DNA from: Myxococcus stipitatus
GTDB taxonomy: Bacteria; Myxococcota; Myxococcia; Myxococcales; Myxococcaceae
Direction: 5' to 3'
NCBI RefSeq assembly: GCF_037414475.1
Contig: NZ_CP147913.1
Span: 6,446,001-6,510,000, forward strand
DNA length: 64,000 nucleotides
Part shown: piece by piece, positions 7,771-15,948 of the stretch
Layout: every line of letters begins with the position of its first letter
Numbering within the stretch: the stretch's first letter is position 1
Made by a program: the position numbers and the translations under genes
Notes under the pieces: generated by a model
The model's input: the letters and a program-made list of their open reading frames with translations, nothing else
Told to the model about the DNA's origin: nothing
The model's database searches: none

Positions 7771-10700
7771 ATGCAAGGAAACGTGATATTCCATCGACTT
7801 CTGGATTCTGACGACCTTCCGGTCCCCGCCTTCGTGAGCGACGAAGAGAAGACAACTGTCCTGGACGAGCGAAGCCGGCCTACGAGCTCCTCGTGGGGGG
7901 ACCGTCTCCGCACACCTGTCACGCTTTCGGGAGATGGCGTGGGGGCGCGCCGCTCGCTGGAAGTGGGGATGGTGGTGACGGGCCGCTACCGGGTGGAGGG
8001 GCTCCTGGGCGAGGGCGGCATGGGCCGCATCTGGCTGGCGGAGGACCTGCACGAGCGGCGGCGGGTGGCGCTCAAGGAGATGCAGGTCCCCGCGGGGTTG
8101 TCGGCGGCGAAGTCGGAGGAGCTGGTGCTGATGTTCCGGCACGAGTTCTTCGCGATGAAGAAGCTCCAGCACCCCGGCACGCTGAAGGTCTTCGACTGGG
8201 GGATGACGGAGGCGGGCAACCGCTTCATCACCATGGAGGTGGTGGACGGGAAGGACTTGAGCACGCTGGCGCGCGAGGCGCCGCTCGACACACGCACGCT
8301 GTACCGGGTGTTGTTGCAGATGGCGCAGGTGCTGGCGTTCATCCACTCGCGCCTCTACGTGCACTGCGACATCAAGGCGAGCAACGTCCGCATCACCAGC
8401 TCCGGCGCGGTGAAGCTGATGGACTTCGGGGTGATGCACCAATTGGGCACCCCGAGCCCCGGCAAGCTCAAGGGGACGTTGGAGTATCTGGCTCCGGAGT
8501 GGCAGCGCGGCGCGAGCATCGATGGGCGCGCGGACCTCTACTCGCTGGGCATCATGGCGTACTACCTGGTGACGCGCCGGTTGCCCTTCAAGCGCAACAC
8601 GCCCGCGGCGCTCCTGGCGGAGCACCTGACGCGTCCGCCTCCCAGGCCCTCCACGCTGGTGACGGTGGACCCGGCGTTGGAGGAGATCATCCTGCTGTTG
8701 CTGGCGAAGGACCCTCGCGAGCGCTTCCAGGACGCGGGCGAGCTGATGGAGGCGCTCTGCCACGCCAGCGGCGAGCCCATGCCGGAGGAGCCGCTGTCGG
8801 CGCGCTCCAGCTATCTGCACGTGCCGGAGGTGGTGGGGCGCGCGGCGGAGCTGGAGGCGCTGATGAACGGCCTGGCCGAGGCGGACTGGGGCCAGTCTCG
8901 CGCGGTGCTGCTGGGGGCGCCGGCGGGCGTGGGCAAGACGCGGCTGCTCCAGGAGTTCGAGCTGCAGGCGAAGCTGGCCGAGCTTCCCTTCGGCCGTGGG
9001 CAGTGCCGCGCGGAAGGGCAGGCGCCGTTGACGCCCATCGCGCAGGCGCTGCGCGCGTTGATGCCGCACACGCCCACGGAGGTGATGGAGCGGCTGTCAC
9101 CCCGGCTGTCGCGGTTGATGCCGTCCTTGTCGGCGGAGACGTCCGGCGTGGCGCCGGTGCCGGGTGAGGAGAAGCTGGGCTTCTTCGGGGCGCTGGCGGA
9201 GTGGGTTCAAATCCTCGGGCGGCGGATGACGTTCGTCCTGTGCTTCGAGGACTTGCACTGGGCGGACACCGCGTCGCTCGAGGTGCTCAACGTGCTCATC
9301 CGCGCGCTGCATGGGACACGCGGGATGGTGGTGGGCACGTTCCGCTCGGCGGAGCTGAGCCGGCTGAGCCTGGCGTTCCAGACGGTGGACGAGAAGCTCA
9401 CGCGCCGCATGGACCTGGAGCCGCTCGCGGCCGAGCACGTGGGCACGTTGGTGGGCCTGGCGCTGCCAGGGCTGGAGGTGCCCGAGGGGTTCGTGGCGAG
9501 GCTGCACGCCATCACGGGAGGCAACGCGTTCTTCGCCACCGAGTGCTTGCGTGCGCTGGTGGAGGAGGGCGCGCTGACGCGCGTGGGCGGGCGGTGGACG
9601 GCGCAAGCGGGGCTGGACACGCGGCCGCTGCCGTCGAGCATCCAGGCGGCGGTGCTGGAGCGCTTGTCGTCCGCGCCGGTGGAGCAGGTGTCGCTGTTGC
9701 GGCGGTTGGCGCCGGCGGGGCGGAGCCTGGAGCTGCCGATGGTGCGTGCGCTGGCGGAGCTCCCGGAGACGGAGTTGTTCGCGGTGCTGGATGGCATCGT
9801 CGAGCGGCAGTTCCTCCAGGAGGAGGAAGGCCGGTACGTCTTCACGCACGACACCGTGCACCAGGCGGTCTACGACAGCACGGTGGAGGACGAGCGGCGC
9901 GTGGCGCACGGGCGCGTGGCGCTGGCGCTGCAGACGCTCTACTACCAGCGCTCGGACCTGGCGCGCACGGTGGGGTGGCACTACCTGCGCTCGACGGAGC
10001 CGGAGCTGGCCATTGGTCCGTTGCTGGACGCGGGCCGCGCGGCGATGGAGGCGCAGGCGTTGCTGGAGGCGACGCTGCTGCTCAAGGAGGCGTCGGCGTT
10101 GTTGGAGTCCGCGCCCGACTTTCCCGGGCGCGACCGGCTGCTCCTGCGCATCTGGGTGACGCTGGTGGAGGTGGGCTACGCGAGCGACCCGCCCAGCTCC
10201 TTGGCCTTCGCGGAGAAGCTCTTCTCGCACTGGTCTTCGACGGTGGACCTGGTGGAGGGGCGCAAGGTCGCGTTGGAGCAGTTGGACGCGGCGTGTTCGG
10301 CGCCGGAGGAGGAGCGGCCGGCGCGGTTGAGGGAGTTGTTCCGCGAGCGTGAGGCGGATGCGCAGGTGTCTCCCGCGGACATCTTCTGGAAGATGGCGGA
10401 GCTGCGCATCCTGCAGGGCATGGCGCTGGCGATTGTCGGGCGCACGCGGGATTTGGACGCGCTGTTGGAGCGGGTGAGGGCGGAGCAGCCGGAGGTGTCG
10501 CCGTACCGGGCGGGGACGCAACTGGCGCCCGCGGTGCTCAGCGCGTACACGGGCCGTTCGGCGGGGGTGGTGGAGGCGCAGTTCGAGCAGCTCTCGCGGC
10601 TGCGCGGGTTGCGCGAGGTGATGGGGCGGCTGCCGCGCCGGTTGGCGTGGGCGTTGGGGATGGGCGGCTACATGATGAACATGAACCTGGCGTTGCGCGG

Positions 10701-11544
10701 GGAGCCGCTCGACGCGCAGGCGACGCGGGATGGCTACGCGGTGGCGGAGTCGCACGGCTTCACGGACGTGCGTGCCTTTCACCTGTTCACGGTGGTGACA
10801 CGCGCGGCCTTCACCGGGGACGGGGCGGCGTTCGTGCCCGCGTTCACGGAGAAGACGGACCTGGTGCGCAGGCTGGGCAACCCGCGGTTGATGGAGCGCA
10901 ACCTGGCCATCTTCACGCCGCCCTACTATCTGGAGCGCGGTGAGCACGAGCACGTGGCCGCGGTGGTGGCGCGCGGCGAGTCGCTCGCGCGGGTGTTGCC
11001 CGAGGACCGCTGGTTGCAGTGTCACGTCCGGGCGTATCAGGCGTGCAGGGACGTGTTGTTCGAGGACGCGGGGGCGGCGCGGCAATCCTTGCCTCGGGCG
11101 CTGGCGGCGGCGCGTGAGGGCGGGCTGCGGATGGAGACGCTGCTGCGTGTCTATCAGTCGCGCTTTGAGCGGGAGCAGGGGCATCTGGAGGCCGCGCGCG
11201 AGGCGGCGGAGCTGGCGCTGAATCGCGCGACGGACCCGGTGCTGGCCAACCCCTGGGACGAGGTGCTGGCCCGCCGGGCGATGGCCGCGCTCTTGCCCGG
11301 GGATGACGGACTGGTGCACCTGCGCCGGGCGCTCGCGTTGGCGGAGCTGACGGGCAATGTGTTGCAGGTGGGGCACGTGCGCCTGGCGCTCGCGGAGCGC
11401 GCGGCCTCGGTGGAAGCCGCCGTGGCCGAGCTGGAAGCGGCGGAGATGTCCTTCACCGAGGCACGGGCCTCCAATCTCCAGTCGCAAGCGGCGTCGCTTC
11501 GCGGCGCGCTTCAGCGCAGCGCGGAGACCCGGCAGAGCGCGTAG
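7771..11544 (+). CDS. Serine/threonine protein kinase fused to an AAA ATPase and a long helical-repeat region
   Basis: A 1257-residue cytosolic protein. After an about 70-residue leader comes a Hanks-type kinase: GEGGMG P-loop at 80-85, Lys102 in VALKEM, catalytic-loop Asp200 in YVHCDIKASN, DFG at 218-220, and GTLEYLAPEW. The catalytic loop carries Cys instead of Arg before Asp200, a non-RD kinase, so it may not need activation-loop phosphorylation. Residues about 353-620 form an AAA/NACHT-like ATPase (GAPAGVGKT 382-390, Walker B FVLCFEDLHWAD). The remaining about 600 residues are leucine/alanine-rich helical repeats (TPR/MalT-like). This kinase-AAA-repeat architecture is common in Myxococcaceae and resembles sensory PknB-type signalling proteins. 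The next gene starts 196 bases later. Confidence 0.93.
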   Translation: MQGNVIFHRLLDSDDLPVPAFVSDEEKTTVLDERSRPTSSSWGDRLRTPVTLSGDGVGARRSLEVGMVVTGRYRVEGLLGEGGMGRIWLAEDLHERRRVALKEMQVPAGLSAAKSEELVLMFRHEFFAMKKLQHPGTLKVFDWGMTEAGNRFITMEVVDGKDLSTLAREAPLDTRTLYRVLLQMAQVLAFIHSRLYVHCDIKASNVRITSSGAVKLMDFGVMHQLGTPSPGKLKGTLEYLAPEWQRGASIDGRADLYSLGIMAYYLVTRRLPFKRNTPAALLAEHLTRPPPRPSTLVTVDPALEEIILLLLAKDPRERFQDAGELMEALCHASGEPMPEEPLSARSSYLHVPEVVGRAAELEALMNGLAEADWGQSRAVLLGAPAGVGKTRLLQEFELQAKLAELPFGRGQCRAEGQAPLTPIAQALRALMPHTPTEVMERLSPRLSRLMPSLSAETSGVAPVPGEEKLGFFGALAEWVQILGRRMTFVLCFEDLHWADTASLEVLNVLIRALHGTRGMVVGTFRSAELSRLSLAFQTVDEKLTRRMDLEPLAAEHVGTLVGLALPGLEVPEGFVARLHAITGGNAFFATECLRALVEEGALTRVGGRWTAQAGLDTRPLPSSIQAAVLERLSSAPVEQVSLLRRLAPAGRSLELPMVRALAELPETELFAVLDGIVERQFLQEEEGRYVFTHDTVHQAVYDSTVEDERRVAHGRVALALQTLYYQRSDLARTVGWHYLRSTEPELAIGPLLDAGRAAMEAQALLEATLLLKEASALLESAPDFPGRDRLLLRIWVTLVEVGYASDPPSSLAFAEKLFSHWSSTVDLVEGRKVALEQLDAACSAPEEERPARLRELFREREADAQVSPADIFWKMAELRILQGMALAIVGRTRDLDALLERVRAEQPEVSPYRAGTQLAPAVLSAYTGRSAGVVEAQFEQLSRLRGLREVMGRLPRRLAWALGMGGYMMNMNLALRGEPLDAQATRDGYAVAESHGFTDVRAFHLFTVVTRAAFTGDGAAFVPAFTEKTDLVRRLGNPRLMERNLAIFTPPYYLERGEHEHVAAVVARGESLARVLPEDRWLQCHVRAYQACRDVLFEDAGAARQSLPRALAAAREGGLRMETLLRVYQSRFEREQGHLEAAREAAELALNRATDPVLANPWDEVLARRAMAALLPGDDGLVHLRRALALAELTGNVLQVGHVRLALAERAASVEAAVAELEAAEMSFTEARASNLQSQAASLRGALQRSAETRQSA

Positions 11545-11740
11545 CCGCGCCGGTGGCGGCTGTTCCAAGCCCCGACTGTCTTGCAACGGCATTGCGTTAC
11601 CGTGAGAAGGACGTCTCATTGCGGATTGTTTCAGCTCGCCTGTCGTCCGCCGGAGGGGCTCATCGGGACCTTCCGATGGGGGAGACGAAGGCCCATCTCC
11701 TGCTCGCAACCGAGGCGCGAGGGGAGGGTAGAGTCCGCGC

Positions 11741-12397
11741 ATGGCTCTCGCACCCCTTCGCTTCTGCTTCGACTACCTGTCTCCCTATGCCTATCTGGCG
11801 TGGACGCGGATGCCGGCGCTGGCCGCGCGCCATGGCCGTGGGGTGGAGCCCGTCCCGGTGCTGCTCGCCGGGGTGCTCAACGCCACCGGAAACATCGGCC
11901 CCGCGGAGGTGCCGGCCAAGCGCGGCTACATCTTCAAGCACACCTTCCGCATCGCCCACGAGCTGGGGGTTCCCTTCGGCCCGCCTCCCTCGCACCCCTT
12001 CGTCCCGCTGCTTCCCCTGCGAGTGACGGCGGCGGTGGATGACCTCGAGGCGCGCGGCCGGCTCGTGTCCGCGCTCTTCGCGCAGGCCTGGGGGGGCGGC
12101 AACGGCGTGGAGACTCCGGAGCAGGTCGCCGTGGCCATCCAGGCCGCCGGGCTGGACGCGCCGTCACTCCTCGCCGCCGCCCAGCGCCAGGACATCAAGG
12201 ACCGCGTGCGCCGCAACACGGACGAAGCCATCGCCGCGGGCGCCTTCGGCGTGCCCACCGTCATCGCCGACGGCGAGCTGTTCTTCGGCCTGGACTCCCT
12301 GGGACACCTGGAGCGCTTCCTCCGGGGCGAGGACCCCCTGAAGTCCGAATCCCTGGAGCGCTGGAAGAACCTGCCCGCCACCGCGTCCCGCCGCTGA
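11741..12397 (+). CDS. DsbA-family protein, 2-hydroxychromene-2-carboxylate isomerase like
   Basis: A 218-residue thioredoxin-fold protein of the GST-kappa/2-hydroxychromene-2-carboxylate isomerase group. Characteristic parts are FCFDYLSPYAYLAW at the N-terminus (a Ser replaces the CxxC of true oxidoreductases), a helical insert in the middle, and GAFGVPTVIADGELFFGLDSL near residue 180 with the cis-Pro loop. The family isomerises naphthalene-pathway intermediates using glutathione, but many members have unknown substrates and I would not infer naphthalene degradation here. A GGGAGGG stretch precedes the ATG. It is followed by an unrelated membrane-protein gene. Confidence 0.88.
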   Translation: MALAPLRFCFDYLSPYAYLAWTRMPALAARHGRGVEPVPVLLAGVLNATGNIGPAEVPAKRGYIFKHTFRIAHELGVPFGPPPSHPFVPLLPLRVTAAVDDLEARGRLVSALFAQAWGGGNGVETPEQVAVAIQAAGLDAPSLLAAAQRQDIKDRVRRNTDEAIAAGAFGVPTVIADGELFFGLDSLGHLERFLRGEDPLKSESLERWKNLPATASRR

Positions 12398-12491
12398 ACG
12401 AGGGCCCAGGACGCGCGAATTTTCCGCTAGGGTGCCCCGCTGGCGGGCCCGCCGTCCCGCGGCGCCCGCCTCGCCTCCAGGTGCTCACCGA

Positions 12492-13139
12492 ATGAACGTC
12501 CTCGCCGAGCTGGGCATCGTCGTCGCGGGCCTCGTGCTCGCCATCGTCCTCTTGGCGCTCAACTTCTGGCGCGCCCTCCTCTTCCTCTTCCCCCACAGCG
12601 TCCGCGTCGAGCCCGAGGCCCCCGCCGACCAGATGGACCTGCCGCTCGAGCTGGCCACCGTGGCCGTTCAGCTCCAGGCGCTCGGCTTCGTGGCGCTCGG
12701 CAGTCACGAGGAGAAGCCGCTGCTCCAGCGCGCCACGCGCTCCTACGACTTCGCCCACCCGGGTGAGCACGTCTTCGCCACGCTGTATCAAGCCGCCGAT
12801 GGTGAGCCCCGGCTCTACCTGCTCACGCCCCTGGCCCCCGAGGGCTTCGTCATCACCGCGGGCTATCGCCGCCCCGCCTTGGACCTCCCCGGTGTCTACC
12901 GCAGCGGTTCACTGTCGGACGCTTCCCCTGACCGTCTGCTGCGCGCCCACCTGCGCCGCATGGAGGGCGTCACCCCCGCGGGCGACTTCACCTGGGAAGG
13001 CCGCGTGGAGGCCGGGCGTTCATGGTATCGCGGGCTCGGTCGGAAGGAGATACGCCGACAGAACCTGCAAGGACTGTTGTGGACGGTGATGGCGCTTGCC
13101 ATCGTCGCCAGCGCCTTCCTGGGGCGGCGCGCGTCCTGA
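12492..13139 (+). CDS. Membrane-anchored hypothetical protein with terminal transmembrane helices
   Basis: A 215-residue protein. A hydrophobic helix spans about residues 7-28 and a second one about 192-210 near the C-terminus; the roughly 160 residues between them are hydrophilic, with mixed strands (HVFATLYQAADGEPRLYLLT) and a FVITAGYRRP segment. This resembles membrane-bound proteins with one soluble domain held between two helices. No catalytic motif is visible. I used the ATG at 12492 because the upstream extension is rich in Arg/Pro/Ala as expected for non-coding GC-rich DNA. Confidence 0.75.
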   Translation: MNVLAELGIVVAGLVLAIVLLALNFWRALLFLFPHSVRVEPEAPADQMDLPLELATVAVQLQALGFVALGSHEEKPLLQRATRSYDFAHPGEHVFATLYQAADGEPRLYLLTPLAPEGFVITAGYRRPALDLPGVYRSGSLSDASPDRLLRAHLRRMEGVTPAGDFTWEGRVEAGRSWYRGLGRKEIRRQNLQGLLWTVMALAIVASAFLGRRAS

Positions 13140-13203
13140 ACCCCGCTGCCCCGTCACTGCGTGCGTGCACCGCGCGCCCCTTGAGAGTAGGTAGACGACC
13201 ACC

Positions 13204-14400
13204 ATGAAGAGCGTGTCCAAGACCGAGGAAATCTTCTTTCTTTCCGGCAAGCGCACCCCGTTCGGCACCTACGGCGGCAGCCTGAAGGACCTCAGCGCCA
13301 CCGACCTCGCCGTCGAGTCCGCGAAGGCCGCCTTCGCCCAGGCGAAGGTCTCCCCCGAGCTCGTCCAGCACATCGTGTACGGCAACGTCGTGCAGACCAG
13401 CGCGGACGCCATCTACCTGCCGCGCCACGTGGGCCTGCGCACCGGCGTGCCCGTCCCCGTGCCGGCCCTGGGCGTCAACCGCCTGTGTGGCTCCGGCTTC
13501 CAGGCCTTCATCACCGCCGCGGAGATGATGCTCACGGAGCAGGCCGACTGCGTGCTCGCCGGCGGCACCGAGTCCATGAGCCAGGCGCCCCACGTCATCC
13601 GCGGCGCGCGCTGGGGGCTGCCGCTGGGCAAGGGCAACCTGGAGGACATGCTCTGGACGGCGCTGACGGACAGCTACACCGGCAACCCGATGGCGCTCAC
13701 CGCCGAGCAGCTCGCGGTGGACTACTCGCTCACGCAGGACCAGGTGGACGAGTACGCGGTCCTCACCCAGAAGCGCTTCGCCGCCGCGCAGGAGGCGGGC
13801 CGCCTCCAGGATGAAATCGCGCCCGTCACGCTCAAGACGAAGAAGGGCGAGACGGTGTTCGCCAAGGACGAGCACAACCGTCCGGAGACGACGGTGGAGG
13901 GGCTGCGCAAGCTGCCCAAGGTCTTCAAGAAGGACGGCGTGGTGCACGCGGGCGCCGCCAGCGGCATCTGCGACGGCGCGGGCAGCATGGTGATGGCCAC
14001 GCGCAGCTTCGTGGAGAAGCACGGCCTGAAGCCCATCGCCCGGCTGGTGAACTGGGGCGTGGCCGGATGCGACCCGAAGGTGATGGGCATCGGCCCGGCG
14101 CCCGCCATCCGCAACCTGCTGACGCGCGCGCAGGCGAAGCTGTCCGACATGGACCTCTTCGAGGTGAACGAGGCCTTCGCGCCGCAGTACCTGGCGGTGG
14201 AGAAGGAGCTGGGGCTGCCGCGCGAGCAGACCAACGTGAACGGCGGCGCCATCGCCGTGGGCCACCCGCTGGGCGCTTCCGGCGCGCGCATCACCACGAC
14301 GCTGGTCTATGAGCTCAAGCGTCGCGGCGGCCGCTATGGTATCGGATCCGCCTGTATCGGGGGCGGCCAGGGCATCGCGGTGCTCGTCGAGGCGCTCTGA
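13204..14400 (+). CDS. Thiolase (acetyl-CoA C-acyltransferase)
   Basis: A 398-residue thiolase. It condenses or cleaves acyl-CoA: biosynthetic acetoacetyl-CoA formation or beta-oxidation. The nucleophile is Cys95 (VNRLCGSGFQA), the general acid/base residues are His354 (GGAIAVGHPLGASGAR) and Cys384 (SACIGGGQG). The length matches the about 390-residue family. No 3-hydroxyacyl-CoA dehydrogenase gene is adjacent, so I cannot tell whether the role is degradation or biosynthesis. The next small ORF begins at the A of the TGA stop, giving translational coupling if that start is used. Confidence 0.95.
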   Translation: MKSVSKTEEIFFLSGKRTPFGTYGGSLKDLSATDLAVESAKAAFAQAKVSPELVQHIVYGNVVQTSADAIYLPRHVGLRTGVPVPVPALGVNRLCGSGFQAFITAAEMMLTEQADCVLAGGTESMSQAPHVIRGARWGLPLGKGNLEDMLWTALTDSYTGNPMALTAEQLAVDYSLTQDQVDEYAVLTQKRFAAAQEAGRLQDEIAPVTLKTKKGETVFAKDEHNRPETTVEGLRKLPKVFKKDGVVHAGAASGICDGAGSMVMATRSFVEKHGLKPIARLVNWGVAGCDPKVMGIGPAPAIRNLLTRAQAKLSDMDLFEVNEAFAPQYLAVEKELGLPREQTNVNGGAIAVGHPLGASGARITTTLVYELKRRGGRYGIGSACIGGGQGIAVLVEAL

Positions 14401-14432
14401 TGCCTGCACACGACTTCCAACCGGGACGCGAG

Positions 14433-14648
14433 ATGAGCAACGAGGTGGACGCGAAGACGGCCCGCGAGCGGGCCAAGGCCATCGCCGAGCAACGCCGCGC
14501 GGAGCGCCGCAACCGCAAGCGCAAGTGTGTGGTGTGTGGCGTGGAGGAGAGCGACAAGACGCCGCTCACCGCCCACCCGGAAGGTATCGGACCGGCCTGC
14601 AAGGACGAGGTCTCCTGCCAGGGCCGCAAGGCCAGCATGGGCCGCTGA
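14433..14648 (+). CDS. Small basic four-cysteine protein
   Basis: A 71-residue protein with a highly charged Arg/Glu/Ala helix (ARERAKAIAEQRRAERRNRK) and a compact C-terminal cysteine module: CVVC, about 20 residues, then C, then C, which could bind one zinc ion. I prefer the ATG at 14433; an ATG at 14400 overlapping the thiolase stop would add 11 residues. Function is unknown. It might bind nucleic acid through the basic helix and zinc knuckle, but that is only inference. A strong hairpin follows the stop. Confidence 0.7.
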   Translation: MSNEVDAKTARERAKAIAEQRRAERRNRKRKCVVCGVEESDKTPLTAHPEGIGPACKDEVSCQGRKASMGR

Positions 14649-14660
14649 AGCGCGCTTGGG

Positions 14661-14687
14661 GGGCCTCGCGCCACACGCGCGGGGCCC
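14661..14687 (+). terminator. Hairpin after the thiolase/small-protein operon
   Basis: An 11-base stem (one T-G wobble) with a 5-base loop, reading GGGCCTCGCGC and GCGCGGGGCCC around CACAC. It lies 13 bases after the stop at 14648. No U-tract follows, so intrinsic termination is only probable. High-GC genomes often lack U-tracts. Confidence 0.55.
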
Positions 14688-14865
14688 TGGCCCGCAGGCC
14701 TGGCCACGGATGTCGTCTGCGCGACGGTAGGAAGGGCGCCCCCGGGAGGGTGGCCGGGGTGGGACGTCCAGGACCTCCGGAAGCCGGTAAATCGGGCCCG
14801 TTTCTTGATGGCGGAATCGTCTCGGGGTAAACGTCCAGAATCTCAGCTTGAGACCGAGGGTCGGA

Positions 14866-15066
14866 ATGGGCGTTACGAGCTTCACGGGAGTCAAGGTGTT
14901 CTCCACCACGCTCGCGCGTGACCGCGAGAACATGGGTGAGAACATCACCAAGTGGCTCAAGGAGAATCTGGTCAACATCGACGTGGTGGACAAGGTGGTG
15001 ACCCAGTCCTCGGACAAGGAGTTCCACTGTCTGACCATCACGATTTTCTATCGCGCGAAGGCCTGA
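14866..15066 (+). CDS. Cse60-like small protein
   Basis: A 66-residue protein. The order of segments, an initial strand (VKVFSTT), an amphipathic helix (MGENITKWLKENL), then a strand with VDKVV and a final strand (CLTITIFYRAKA), matches the sporulation protein Cse60 family found in Bacillus and others. Cse60 is induced during Bacillus sporulation but its function is undetermined. A CGAGGG ribosome site precedes the ATG at the right spacing. It stands alone between two hairpins, so it is likely a monocistronic gene. Confidence 0.7.
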   Translation: MGVTSFTGVKVFSTTLARDRENMGENITKWLKENLVNIDVVDKVVTQSSDKEFHCLTITIFYRAKA

Positions 15067-15100
15067 GTCGCCGCCAGGCGACGCATTGAGTCGGCGTGCG

Positions 15101-15136
15101 AGGGCGCTCTCTCCCGGGGACCGGGTGGGGCGCCCT
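15101..15136 (+). terminator. Hairpin after the Cse60-like gene
   Basis: An imperfect stem: AGGGCGC at 15101-15107 pairs with GCGCCCT at 15130-15136, and CCCGG at 15113-15117 pairs with CCGGG at 15121-15125 inside it. It lies 34 bases after the stop and is followed by a short T-containing stretch (TCGTCATTTG). Likely an intrinsic terminator. Confidence 0.55.
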
Positions 15137-15210
15137 TCGTCATTTGGGGTTGCGAAGCGGCGCGGGTTCCACCACCTTTGACCGGCTGTTGAGCTCGTAG
15201 TGGAGGAAGG

Positions 15211-15945
15211 ATGCGACCGATGCGCAGCTTCGGCGGCAGGGGCGGAGGCGGATTCGGCCTGCCTGGCCTGGAGTCCATGTCGTCCAAGCTGGCGGTGGGG
15301 TTGGTGGCGGGGTCCGTGCTGTACCTGCTCCTGCGCTCCCAGGGCTCGGCGGCGGGGAGCCTGCTGCTGCTCATGCCCACCGGCGTGTTCGGCCACCTCT
15401 TCGTCTGGCAGCCGCTCACGTACGCCTTCATCGAGAGCGAGCCCATCAGCATCCTCTTCGGCGCGCTGCTGCTGTGGTCCATCGGCGGCTGGCTGGAGGG
15501 GTACTGGGGCGCGAAGCGGCTGTTGATGGTGGCGGTGGGGTGTACGGCGCTGGCGGGCTATCTGCTGGGGCTGGCGGCGTTCCTCGTCCCGCTGCCGTAC
15601 GTCTACCAGGGCGGCTGGGTGATGGGCTCCGTGCTGTGGGTGGCCTACGGGCTGACCATCGGCCGGGGGCAGACGAACTTCTGGGGCATCCCCCTGTCCG
15701 GCAATGCCTTCGCGGCGATCGGCGCGGGCTTCGTGTTGTTGCGCGTGCTGACGGCGGGGTTCGCCAGCCAGCTGCCGCACCTGGTCGCCATGGCGCTGGT
15801 CTTCGCGTACGTGCGCGGCGCGAGCCCCAAGCGGCTGCTCCTGCACTTCCAGCACTGGCGGCTGCAGCGCCAACTGCGCGAGCGGTCCAAGCACCTGCAC
15901 GTGGTGCCGAAGGACCGCCCGGACCGGGACCAGTACCTCAACTGA
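15211..15945 (+). CDS. Rhomboid-like multipass membrane protein, probably non-proteolytic
   Basis: A 244-residue protein with about six transmembrane helices and a basic cytoplasmic tail (about 200-244). The segment WQPLTYAFIESEPISILFGALLLWSIGGWLEGYWG resembles the rhomboid L1 and helix 2 region, and PHLVAMALVFAYVRG resembles helix 6 with its His. The catalytic GxSx motif of rhomboid proteases is not readable: the corresponding segment reads VMGSVLWVAYG. It may belong to the inactive rhomboid/TMEM115-like group. A glycine-rich leader (GGRGGGGFG) precedes the first helix. Convergent with the following regulator gene, with only 3 bases between the stops. Confidence 0.7.
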   Translation: MRPMRSFGGRGGGGFGLPGLESMSSKLAVGLVAGSVLYLLLRSQGSAAGSLLLLMPTGVFGHLFVWQPLTYAFIESEPISILFGALLLWSIGGWLEGYWGAKRLLMVAVGCTALAGYLLGLAAFLVPLPYVYQGGWVMGSVLWVAYGLTIGRGQTNFWGIPLSGNAFAAIGAGFVLLRVLTAGFASQLPHLVAMALVFAYVRGASPKRLLLHFQHWRLQRQLRERSKHLHVVPKDRPDRDQYLN

Positions 15946-15948
15946 GCG

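Noticed and set aside
9204-9214. GGTTCAAATCC, looking like a tRNA T-arm
   Set aside because: Lies in frame inside the AAA domain of the kinase gene; no acceptor or anticodon stem around it.
9097-11742. Very long minus-strand open frame opposite the kinase gene
   Set aside because: Arg/His/Gln-rich antisense shadow; the plus-strand kinase-AAA protein has clear motifs.
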